Shown: piece by piece, positions 6,798 through 12,915 of the stretch
How the letters are laid out: each line of letters starts with the position of its first letter
Position numbering within the stretch: position 1 is the first letter of the stretch
Assembly: GCA_946887105.1 (NCBI GenBank)
Contig: CAMPKJ010000138.1
Coordinates: forward strand, 1 to 12,915
Reading direction: 5' to 3'
Length of the DNA: 12,915 nt
DNA from: an uncultured Acidobacteriota bacterium
GTDB lineage: Bacteria > Acidobacteriota > Thermoanaerobaculia > Gp7-AA8
Program-made: the position numbers and the translations under genes
The notes under the pieces: model-generated
Told to the model about the DNA's origin: nothing
The model's input: the letters and a program-made list of their open reading frames with translations, nothing else
Database searches by the model: none

Positions 6798-8161
6798 CGC
6801 CTTGCCTGCGCACGCGACCAGTTCCACGTACGCCATCCCTTCGGCCGCCGGCGGTGGACCACGCGACCGATGACCAGCGGCCCGACCACATCCGCGTTCT
6901 GCGCGAGCGCGGGAACGGCATCGGCGCTGAGGCGCATCGCGTAGAGCGCGTCGAACGAACGCCGTCCCGCGCGGGCGCGCTCGACGTTCGTCTCCACGAT
7001 GATCCGATCGGGATTGATGGCGTGCAGCGCGATCACGACAGCCATGGCGGTGGCCAGTACGCCGGCGGCGAAGCGGTGACGCCGGCCGGTCAGCACGGTG
7101 GCGACGAACCAGATCAACAGCGCGCCGAGCCAGATCATGAACGCGGTGGTGAAGAAGCGCAGCCGCGTGAGACCGAACTCGTCGCGATAAAGCTCCATGC
7201 GATGCAGCGCCGACGCGCCGATCACGAATACGAGCGCCACCTGAATCGCGGCCATGATCCGGAACAGTTTCACGCCGCGTTCTTTGTTCACCAGCCACTC
7301 GAGCAGCAGCAGCATCGGGATCACCAGCGCGACCACCCACGCCAGCTCGAAGAACCCGCGGCGCGCGTACTGCGCGAGCTCCTCCGGCGCGCCGCCGAAG
7401 AAGTAACGGAACTGCACGCCCACGAAGAGCGCGAAGAGGAGGTTCACCAAACCGAGGGCGAAGTTCGTTTCCGCGGCGGGGAAGGCCAGGCTGTCGGAGA
7501 CCTCGGCGGCCGGTAACGGTCCGCTGAGCACGAGGCTGCGCAGAAATCCGGCGCAGATGGCGGCGATGATGGCCGTGACGAGCAGGTGGACGAACGTCTC
7601 ACCGACGTCGAACACGATCAGATCGGAGAGGATGCGCGCGAACGTGTCGTCGGCGGCGACGAGCAGCGAGCCGAAGACCAGCAGCGCGGGGAGGGCGATG
7701 AGCGTCCCCCGCACGGCCACTCCGGCGCCGCGGATGCCGTGGGCCGGGATGCGGCTCCAGGACAGATCGCGGAGCATCAGCTGCGGGAAGCCGATCGCCG
7801 CCTGCGCGCCGGTGACGATGATTGCGGCGCCGATCTTCCCGAGGCCTGCGTCATGGATGCGGACGCCGCGCGCTTCGAGCGCGATCATCGGCAGGAAGAG
7901 CATCAGCAGCAGCACGTTCAGCACCACCAGCACCTCGGAATCGCGCCAGGCGATGCCCGCGGCGGCGAGCAGGGCGCAGACGATCGGGAACCAGGAGACG
8001 GGCCGCACATTTCTGGCGCAGAGGACCGCGGCCGCACAGAAGAGCGCGGTCCAGAGAAAGGCGTTCACGCCCCACGGGATGTAGCGGAGCAGCGCGTCGC
8101 CGGCGATGCCGAGGATCAGCGCGGCGATGAGGATGACGGCGGCGGGGCGATGGTGGTCCAT
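6758..8161 (-). CDS. DUF4173 (DUF4153-like) polytopic membrane protein
   Basis: A 467-residue protein with roughly ten or more membrane segments. The arrangement resembles the DUF4173 family: an alternating hydrophobic first half, a central ADDTFARILSDLIVFDV segment (the family's recurring FxxLLSDL-type motif), and a helix-loop region with QFRYFFGG. Near the carboxyl end it has ALHAINPDRIIVETNVERA, like the family's NPDxxIxxxNxxR motif, and a soluble basic tail. The function of the family is unknown. I place the start at ATG 8161, with GGAG six bases upstream. A TTG at 8173 would add four residues (LECR) but destroys that Shine-Dalgarno spacing. A -10-like TATACT and a perfect 12-bp palindrome lie just upstream. 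The 3' end overlaps the convergent six-helix gene by 40 bp. Confidence 0.82.
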   Translation of the reverse strand: MDHHRPAAVILIAALILGIAGDALLRYIPWGVNAFLWTALFCAAAVLCARNVRPVSWFPIVCALLAAAGIAWRDSEVLVVLNVLLLMLFLPMIALEARGVRIHDAGLGKIGAAIIVTGAQAAIGFPQLMLRDLSWSRIPAHGIRGAGVAVRGTLIALPALLVFGSLLVAADDTFARILSDLIVFDVGETFVHLLVTAIIAAICAGFLRSLVLSGPLPAAEVSDSLAFPAAETNFALGLVNLLFALFVGVQFRYFFGGAPEELAQYARRGFFELAWVVALVIPMLLLLEWLVNKERGVKLFRIMAAIQVALVFVIGASALHRMELYRDEFGLTRLRFFTTAFMIWLGALLIWFVATVLTGRRHRFAAGVLATAMAVVIALHAINPDRIIVETNVERARAGRRSFDALYAMRLSADAVPALAQNADVVGPLVIGRVVHRRRPKGWRTWNWSRAQARRYESKATPPIARP

Positions 8162-8169
8162 TCGGCACT

Positions 8170-8181
8170 CCAAGTACTTGG
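8170..8181. promoter_or_regulatory. Perfect 12-bp palindrome, possible operator of the DUF4173 gene
   Basis: CCAAGTACTTGG is a perfect palindrome covering the bases just before and into the Shine-Dalgarno region of the gene starting at 8161. It begins 10 bases downstream of the TATACT hexamer, so it would cover about +4 to +15 of the transcript, a typical repressor-binding position. Binding protein unknown. Confidence 0.4.
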
Positions 8182-8191
8182 CGATGTAAAG

Positions 8192-8197
8192 AGTATA
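8192..8197 (-). promoter_or_regulatory. -10-like hexamer (TATACT) of the DUF4173 gene
   Basis: TATACT on the minus strand matches five of six bases of TATAAT and stands out in a GC-rich region. Predicted start near 8185, leader about 24 nt including GGAG. No good -35 is visible 16-18 bases upstream. Confidence 0.45.
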
Positions 8198-8207
8198 CGC
8201 AGGGACG

Positions 8208-8224
8208 CGCCAAAACGTTTGGCG
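8208..8224 (-). terminator. Short hairpin after the Calx-beta/IPT gene
   Basis: Inverted repeat CGCCAAA-ACG-TTTGGCG, seven-base perfect arms with a three-base loop, starting three bases after the stop codon at 8228. No T tract follows on the minus strand, so it may be a weak or Rho-assisted terminator or an RNA 3'-end stabiliser. It lies upstream of the DUF4173 promoter and could alternatively be a protein-binding site. Confidence 0.4.
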
Positions 8225-8227
8225 GCA

Positions 8228-10138
8228 CTAATGCCGTGTCGCGCGCCGTTTCGGGTTCGCAAAGCGGAATTGCGTGGAGATCGTGGCCGGGGTCACGCCG
8301 CACGTCACGATCACATTGACGCTGTCCGCCGCGTGCGCGGGCGTTTTCGCGATCAGCGTCTGCGCATCGACGAACGTCGTCTGCGCGGCGACGGTCCCGA
8401 AGCTGGCCGTGCAGCCGGGCGAGAAGCCGAGGCCTTTCACCGTGACCGGCGTGCCTCCGGCGGCCGGCGCGGACTCGGGTGCGAACGCCTTCAGCTCCTG
8501 CGCGGCGATGTCGATCACGAGCTGCTGGCTGTGCTCACCATACGTGGCGCTGATCCAGCCCGGGCCGGCGGCGAGAGAGGTGAACGGGAACTCGGCGGTG
8601 CCACCGGGCGGCACGATCGCCGACTCCGGCACGACGATGCCGGCGCTCGCGGCGAGTGTGATCGTCGCTTCTTCTTCGCGCGGCGGATCGAGCGCGATGG
8701 ATGCGAGCGCGGTCTCGCCGGCGAATGCCACGCGACGCGGTCCCTCGAAGCGGAGGTCGGAGTCGCGGAACGCATCGACAGTGGCGCTCACGTGCGTGGC
8801 GCCGAGCCGGCCGGGAAGATCCGCGGTGACGGTCACGCGGCCGATGGCTTCCGTCGCTTGCGCGGTGAACGTCACCGATGTCGCGCGCTCCGGCACGTCG
8901 ACCGAGGGCGGGACCTGCAGGCGCGGATCGGACGACGACAGCAGCACCGTGCCTTCGGGCGCCGGCGCGGGGAAGTTGATGGTCAGCGTCGACTGCTCTC
9001 CCGCTTCGATGCGCACGAGCTCTTCGGCGAAGCTCGGCAACTCTTCATCGTCATTTTCGATTGTGATGGTGGCCGTGTCGTCGCCGATGTTCATGTTCGT
9101 TGCGCTGGTGAGCGTGACGAAGAACGTCTCGTCTTCCTCGATGGTCAGGTCGCCGTACGGTGCCACGGCCGTGATCTTCGCGGTGGTGGTGGTGACCATG
9201 TGGACCGGCTCGTTGACGCCGTTCGGGCCGTAGTCGATGCCCGCCTGCGTTCCGGTGCCGTCGCTCATCGTCCAGTACACCAGACCGTTCACCGGCGCGT
9301 CGGCGGTGAGCGTGATCTCGATCGGCGTCGGTCCGCAGCTTCCTTCGGGAACGGAGATGTCGGAGATCGAGACCGTCGCGATCGCGTCGTCGTCGGTGAT
9401 GGTGATTTCGAATGGTTCCGCGACGACCGGATCCCACGTCGCCAGGATGGGCATGAAGTGGTAGTTGCTGCTCCCGTTGCCGTCGTAGACGTTGTTTCCG
9501 GTGATCGTCAGCGGGACTTGTTTGGTCGTTTCTCCCGGCTCGAAGCGAACGCCTTCGATGGAGACGCCCGCGGTGGCATCCGGCCTCGGAACGTAACGGA
9601 ACGTGAACCAAACCAATTGGTCGTGCGGCCTGTTCAGGCTGAACGTCAGCGACGTGTTCGTGACGCCGTCGCCTTCGCTGAAGGTGAGGCTGCTGTTCAC
9701 CGAAAGAGTCAGCGGCGGAGCCAGCGGCTCATCGTCTTTGATCTCGACGGTTGCCATGTAGTACGGGTAGCCGTAGCTGTAGCCCTCGCAGTGCACGAAA
9801 TTGTCGAGCAGGAGACCGACCAGGCGATGCGGTTTCGGATCGGTGACGTTGTTATCGATCACGGTGACGGTGATCGTCTTCTGGCTCTCGCCGTTGCCGA
9901 AGTGCAGCGTGCCGCTCAGCGGGAGGTAGTCCACGTTCGCAATGGCGTCGCCGCCGGTGGTTTGATAATCGACGGAGGCCGTGCCGGTGAGCGAGCCGGT
10001 ACGAACGACCGTGAATTGAACCGTGCCTTCGTCTTCGTAGAGCGCGGCGTGGCCGTCGTCGAATCCGACGATCGACTGCGCGAATGCACTCGTAGCGATC
10101 GCGGCGGTAAAAACGGCACACAACAAGCGCGCGGTCAT
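8228..10138 (-). CDS. Secreted Calx-beta and IPT/TIG domain protein
   Basis: A 636-residue exported protein. Residues 1-20 are a signal peptide with cleavage expected after AFA. Three Calx-beta-type repeats follow (about 24-136, 143-251 and 255-365). Each has the edge pattern SEGDG/VPEG...VDY or IDYG...FxNGESQKTITVTVIDNN, and each ends in an acidic KDDE, TDDD or ENDD calcium-type loop. Two Ig-like beta segments follow (about 370-545). An IPT/TIG domain at 549-627 (FAPESAPAAGGTPVTVKGLGFSPGC) has cysteines C576 and C613 that may pair. The protein ends in a basic tail (NPKRRATRH) with no membrane anchor, LPXTG motif or obvious secretion-sorting domain. Such proteins usually serve in calcium-dependent adhesion or as surface structural modules; no enzyme domain is seen. 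GGGAGAG four bases before ATG 10138 supports the start. Confidence 0.9.
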   Translation of the reverse strand: MTARLLCAVFTAAIATSAFAQSIVGFDDGHAALYEDEGTVQFTVVRTGSLTGTASVDYQTTGGDAIANVDYLPLSGTLHFGNGESQKTITVTVIDNNVTDPKPHRLVGLLLDNFVHCEGYSYGYPYYMATVEIKDDEPLAPPLTLSVNSSLTFSEGDGVTNTSLTFSLNRPHDQLVWFTFRYVPRPDATAGVSIEGVRFEPGETTKQVPLTITGNNVYDGNGSSNYHFMPILATWDPVVAEPFEITITDDDAIATVSISDISVPEGSCGPTPIEITLTADAPVNGLVYWTMSDGTGTQAGIDYGPNGVNEPVHMVTTTTAKITAVAPYGDLTIEEDETFFVTLTSATNMNIGDDTATITIENDDEELPSFAEELVRIEAGEQSTLTINFPAPAPEGTVLLSSSDPRLQVPPSVDVPERATSVTFTAQATEAIGRVTVTADLPGRLGATHVSATVDAFRDSDLRFEGPRRVAFAGETALASIALDPPREEEATITLAASAGIVVPESAIVPPGGTAEFPFTSLAAGPGWISATYGEHSQQLVIDIAAQELKAFAPESAPAAGGTPVTVKGLGFSPGCTASFGTVAAQTTFVDAQTLIAKTPAHAADSVNVIVTCGVTPATISTQFRFANPKRRATRH

Positions 10139-10177
10139 GGTTCTCTCCCTCGCCTAAGGTAACGCCGGAACGGTTTC

Positions 10178-11086
10178 GTGTCATGCGACAATCCGCCGCC
10201 CGTGATCGTCTGGAACATCTTCTTCGTCACCGTGGTCCTGCCGCTGGTCACCATTGCGCTGCTCTGGCGGCGCAGGCGGCGGCCGTTTGCGGCGTGGCTG
10301 ACGACGCTGGTACTGACCGCGGGCGTGGCGGGCTTTGGACTGCTCGTGGCGCCGTGGGGCTGGTTCGGCGTGCCGTTGCGGATCGTCATCGCGGTCGCGT
10401 TCGTCACCGCGCTGATCCTCTCCCTGCGGCCGCCCGCCGAGCCGGAGCCGGCGTCACCGTCCAACGTGCGCATGCTGGTGATGGTGCTGATCGGCGTGTT
10501 CTTCGGACGCGTTGCGATCGGCGCGATCCAGGCGCATCGCGTTCCGGCAGGCGCGATCGACGCGGGCTTTCCGCTGGCGCGCGGCACGTATCTCGTGGTC
10601 CAGGGCGGCAGCCATCCGGCCGCGAACTATCACGCGCAGCATCCGCAGCAGCGGTACGCCATCGACGTGGTGAAGCTCAACGTCGCCGGCCTGCGCGCCC
10701 GCGGTCTGTATCCCGATGAGGCGAAGGCGTATGCGATCTTCCGCCAGACGGTGATCAGTCCGTGCGACGGCACGATCGCCGCCGCGGTCGACGCGTTTCC
10801 CGATGCTTCGCGCATTTCGCTCGACGAGAAAAACCCGGCGGGCAATCACGTGGTGGTGCGCTGCGGCGACATCGACGTGACGCTCGCGCATCTCCAGCGC
10901 GGCAGCGTCGCGGTACGTCCCGGTGCGCAGGTCACGCGCGGCACGCCGCTCGCGCGCGCCGGAAACTCCGGCAACTCGACCGAGCCGCACCTGCACGTAC
11001 ACGCCGTACGCGATGGCGCTGCCGTGCCGTTGCGCTTCGATGGGCGCTGGCTGGTGCGCAACGCGATCGTGAGAAAGGGAGAGTGA
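10178..11086 (+). CDS. Membrane-anchored M23 (LytM-type) peptidase
   Basis: A 302-residue protein: about four hydrophobic helices (9-30, 38-60, 66-83 and 98-117), then a soluble M23 domain (about 130-300). M23 enzymes are zinc endopeptidases that usually cut peptidoglycan cross-links. The domain has SPCDGTI, H238 in LAHLQRG and the closing GNSGNSTEPHLHVH with HxH ligands H271 and H273. The first metal site differs: the usual HxGxD is replaced by NYHAQHPQQRYAID, where D163 is kept but the position four before it is R159. H152 or H155 may substitute, as in the NYHxxxxxQRxAxD-type subgroup I recall. The start is uncertain: GTG 10178 is used, but GTG 10202 also fits, and neither has a strong ribosome site. 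It overlaps the next gene by one base (TGATG), so the two are translationally coupled. Confidence 0.85.
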   Translation: MSCDNPPPVIVWNIFFVTVVLPLVTIALLWRRRRRPFAAWLTTLVLTAGVAGFGLLVAPWGWFGVPLRIVIAVAFVTALILSLRPPAEPEPASPSNVRMLVMVLIGVFFGRVAIGAIQAHRVPAGAIDAGFPLARGTYLVVQGGSHPAANYHAQHPQQRYAIDVVKLNVAGLRARGLYPDEAKAYAIFRQTVISPCDGTIAAAVDAFPDASRISLDEKNPAGNHVVVRCGDIDVTLAHLQRGSVAVRPGAQVTRGTPLARAGNSGNSTEPHLHVHAVRDGAAVPLRFDGRWLVRNAIVRKGE

Positions 11087-11529
11087 TGAACGCAGATCGA
11101 TTCATGCAGGCGGCCATCGAGGAAGCACAGCAGGGACTCGCGGAGGGCGGTATCCCGATCGGTTCCGTGCTCGTACACAACGGCGTGATCCTCGGGCGCG
11201 GCCACAACCGGCGCATCCAGAAGGGCAGCCCGATCCTGCACGGCGAGATGGACGCGCTCGAGAACGCCGGCCGCCATCCGGCGAAGGTCTATCGCGAGAG
11301 CGTGCTCTACACCACGCTGTCGCCGTGCGCGATGTGCTCCGGCGCGATCCTGCTCTACGGCATCCCCACCGTGATCGTCGGCGAAAACCAGACCTTCCTC
11401 GGCGAAGAGGAACTGCTCCGCTCCCGCGGCGTGCGCGTCGACGTCGTGCAGGACCCGGCGTGCATCGAGATGATGACCCGCTTCATCGCCACGCGGCCGC
11501 AGCTCTGGAACGAGGACATCGGCGAGTAA
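11086..11529 (+). CDS. Cytosine deaminase, yeast FCY1-like (CDA fold)
   Basis: A 147-residue protein closely following yeast cytosine deaminase, which converts cytosine to uracil with zinc in the pyrimidine salvage pathway of the cytoplasm. Zinc ligands H52, C81 and C84 and the proton-shuttle E54 lie in LHGEMDALEN and TTLSPCAMCSGA. The match extends past the general deaminase motifs: GGIPIG, LGRGHNRRIQKGS, LYGIP, VVGEN-like IVGEN and the carboxyl end RPQLWNEDIGE are all yeast-enzyme hallmarks. It has no relation to the amidohydrolase CodA, the usual enterobacterial enzyme. A guanine or tRNA-adenosine deaminase is a less likely alternative, because of the carboxyl-terminal WxEDIGE. ATG 11086 overlaps the M23 stop by one base, with GGGAGAG just upstream. 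Confidence 0.9.
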   Translation: MNADRFMQAAIEEAQQGLAEGGIPIGSVLVHNGVILGRGHNRRIQKGSPILHGEMDALENAGRHPAKVYRESVLYTTLSPCAMCSGAILLYGIPTVIVGENQTFLGEEELLRSRGVRVDVVQDPACIEMMTRFIATRPQLWNEDIGE

Positions 11530-11534
11530 TCGTC

Positions 11535-11626
11535 GAGTTCCTCGGAGTTCCTCGGGGTGCCTCGGAGTTCCTCGGGTGATGGGGCTCGGAGGAACTCCGA
11601 GGAACCCGAGGAACCCCGAGGAACCG
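11535..11626. repeat. Inverted array of 10-bp units between cytosine deaminase and dnaE
   Basis: Four head-to-tail copies of GAGTTCCTCG (11535-11574; the third reads GGGTGCCTCG) are followed by a spacer of about 13 bases. Four copies of the reverse complement then follow, close to CGAGGAACYC (11588-11626; one is nine bases). The two arms can fold into one long imperfect hairpin about 40 bp per side. It starts five bases after the cytosine deaminase stop and ends at the dnaE -10-like element. It may terminate the upstream transcript or be a dispersed intergenic repeat; no long open frame of interest crosses it. Confidence 0.85.
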
Positions 11627-11633
11627 CTAGAAT
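11626..11633 (+). promoter_or_regulatory. -10-like element of dnaE
   Basis: GCTAGAAT, with hexamer TAGAAT matching five of six bases of TATAAT, ends 12 bases before the dnaE ATG. The predicted transcript would have only about six untranslated bases and indeed no Shine-Dalgarno sequence is present. No -35 match at the usual distance, which falls inside the repeat array. Confidence 0.45.
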
Positions 11634-11645
11634 GTAATTCGCCCC

Positions 11646-12915
11646 ATGTCCTTCGTTCATCTCCATCTCCACACCGAATACTCACTCCTCGACGGCGCCA
11701 CCCGGCCGGAAGATCTCGCCAAACGTGTCGGCAAGCTCGGCATGCCCGCGTGTGCCATCACCGACCACGGCAACATGTTCGGCGCGGTCGAGTTCTACAA
11801 CGCCATGAAGAAGGAGGGCGTGAAGCCGATCATCGGCTGCGAGATGTACGTCGCGTACGGCTCACGCTTCGACAAGGCGGGCGTCGAGGACGGGCAGGCG
11901 GACGCGGGCGCGAACAATCACCTGATCGTTCTCGCGCAGAACGACACGGGCTACAAGAACCTGGTCAAGCTGGTCAGCGCCGGATATACCGAGGGCTTCT
12001 ACTACAAGCCGCGCATCGACAAAGAACTGCTGCGCGAGCATCGCGAGGGACTGATCGTCCTTTCGTCGTGCCTGAAAGGCGAAGTCTCGCAGTCACTCGC
12101 GGGCGGCAACTGGCAGAAGGCGAAGGACGCCGCTCTCGCGTACCGGGAGATCCTCGGCCCCGAGAATTTCTTCCTCGAGATCCAGGACCACGGCATCCCC
12201 GATCAGCAGAAGATCGTCCCGATGATGGCCCGTCTGGGCGAAGAAGTGGGTCTACAGCTCGTAGGAACGAACGACTCCCACTACCTCGATCAGTCCGACG
12301 CCTTCGCCCACGAAGTGCTGCTCTGCATCGGCACCGGCAAGACCCTCGGCGACGAGAAGCGGATGAAGTTCTACTCCGACGACTTCTACGTCAAGGGTCC
12401 GGACGAGATGCGCCGCGTGTTCAAGGACCATCCCCAGGCCGCGGACAACACCATGCGCATCGCCGAGCGCATCAACGTGTCGCTCGACGTCAAGGGATAC
12501 CACCTGCCGAAGTTTCCGGTGCCGGCGCAATACGACGCCGCCGCGTACTTCGCGGAGGTGGCGCGCAAGGGACTGGAGAAGCGCCTCAACTCGATGGCGG
12601 CCCTCTTCGCCGCAAAGCGGAAAAAGCACGAGGTGGCCGAATACTGGGACCGCCTCGAGCGCGAGATCGAGATCATCCGCAACATGGGCTTCCCGGGCTA
12701 CTTCCTGGTGGTCTGGGACTTCATCAAATACGCGAAGGACCACGGCATCCCGGTGGGGCCGGGACGCGGTTCCGCGGCCGGCTCGGTGGTGGCGTGGGCG
12801 CTCGACATCACCAACGTCGATCCGCTCGACTACGACCTGCTCTTCGAGCGCTTCCTCAATCCCGAGCGCATCTCGATGCCCGACATCGATCTCGACTTCT
12901 GCATGAACCGCCGCG
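11646..12915 (+). CDS. dnaE: DNA polymerase III alpha subunit, amino-terminal part (3' end outside window)
   Basis: The first 423 codons of the replicative polymerase catalytic subunit; the gene continues past the right edge (full DnaE is usually 1,100-1,200 residues). The PHP domain opens with [16 protein letters not shown] and continues with [32 protein letters not shown] and GTNDSHYL, so its metal-binding histidines look intact. The palm then begins with [16 protein letters not shown], the [11 protein letters not shown] loop and the catalytic PDIDLDF at residues 412-418. It is the DnaE type and not PolC, since no exonuclease insertion is present. ATG 11646 starts right at the conserved amino terminus. 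It is on the same strand as the deaminase but separated by 116 bp with the repeat array, so it is probably transcribed independently. Confidence 0.97.
   Translation, partial: MSFVHLHLHTEYSLLDGATRPEDLAKRVGKLGMPACAITDHGNMFGAVEFYNAMKKEGVKPIIGCEMYVAYGSRFDKAGVEDGQADAGANNHLIVLAQNDTGYKNLVKLVSAGYTEGFYYKPRIDKELLREHREGLIVLSSCLKGEVSQSLAGGNWQKAKDAALAYREILGPENFFLEIQDHGIPDQQKIVPMMARLGEEVGLQLVGTNDSHYLDQSDAFAHEVLLCIGTGKTLGDEKRMKFYSDDFYVKGPDEMRRVFKDHPQAADNTMRIAERINVSLDVKGYHLPKFPVPAQYDAAAYFAEVARKGLEKRLNSMAALFAAKRKKHEVAEYWDRLEREIEIIRNMGFPGYFLVVWDFIKYAKDHGIPVGPGRGSAAGSVVAWALDITNVDPLDYDLLFERFLNPERISMPDIDLDFCMNRR

Noticed and set aside
8162..8173. TTG 8173 as the DUF4173 start
   Set aside because: The ATG at 8161 has GGAG at ideal spacing, and the TTG itself is part of the palindrome and lacks its own ribosome site.
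7586..10162. 858-residue plus-strand open frame crossing two minus-strand genes
   Set aside because: It spans the DUF4173 and Calx-beta genes and their intergenic region in antisense, with Arg/Asp/Gly/Val-rich filler and no recognisable fold.
10846..11685. 279-residue minus-strand frame across the deaminase and the repeat array
   Set aside because: It translates the repeat array into a GFLGFLG-like stretch and is otherwise the shadow of the deaminase and M23 genes.
1..12915. Search for tRNA, rRNA, CRISPR, transposase, integrase, toxin-antitoxin or anti-phage genes
   Set aside because: None was seen by eye. Uma2 is nuclease-like but stands alone without a defence partner, so I do not call a defence system.

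Overview
The window looks like an ordinary stretch of chromosome from a GC-rich (clearly above 60% by eye), Gram-negative-type bacterium. Supporting signs are a bacterial alpha-2-macroglobulin, a periplasmic-type M16 protease with a signal peptide, a Rho-binding antiterminator (Rof/YaeO family) and a proteobacterial-style DnaE. The mix of a Calx-beta/IPT secreted protein, Uma2, two-domain M16 and DUF4173 proteins would fit Acidobacteriota or a related soil or metagenome lineage. That placement is inference; no rRNA or other decisive marker is present.

Layout. Minus strand, 1-5748: the amino-terminal 631 residues of an alpha-2-macroglobulin (it runs off the left edge), a Uma2-family nuclease-like protein, a 950-residue M16 metalloprotease, and upstream of it a 97-residue one-helix membrane protein only 21 bp away (probable operon). 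A perfect 11-bp-arm hairpin separates the M16 gene from the Uma2 gene. Plus strand, 5835-6797: rof, then an unknown six-helix membrane protein. Minus strand, 6758-10138: a DUF4173 membrane protein whose 3' end overlaps that of the six-helix protein by 40 bp (convergent), preceded by a secreted Calx-beta/IPT protein. Plus strand, 10178-12915: an M23 peptidase with a membrane-embedded amino terminus, overlapping by one base a yeast-type cytosine deaminase, then a 92-bp inverted array of 10-bp units, then the first 423 codons of dnaE.

Functional themes. Cell-envelope proteins dominate (alpha-2-macroglobulin, M16, M23, Calx-beta protein, three membrane proteins), alongside housekeeping genes (dnaE, cytosine deaminase) and one transcription-termination regulator (rof). 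No intergenic stretch exceeds 300 bp. I see no rRNA, tRNA, CRISPR array, insertion sequence, phage gene or defence island.

No clearly new multi-gene system is evident. The signals most worth checking are non-coding: the 4+4 inverted repeat array before dnaE, a recurring (T)GCTANNAT -10-like motif close upstream of three start codons that lack a good Shine-Dalgarno sequence, and a perfect 12-bp palindrome just downstream of a -10-like hexamer at the DUF4173 gene. Among proteins, the yeast-like cytosine deaminase, the rof homologue and the M23 peptidase with a non-standard first metal-ligand site stand out.
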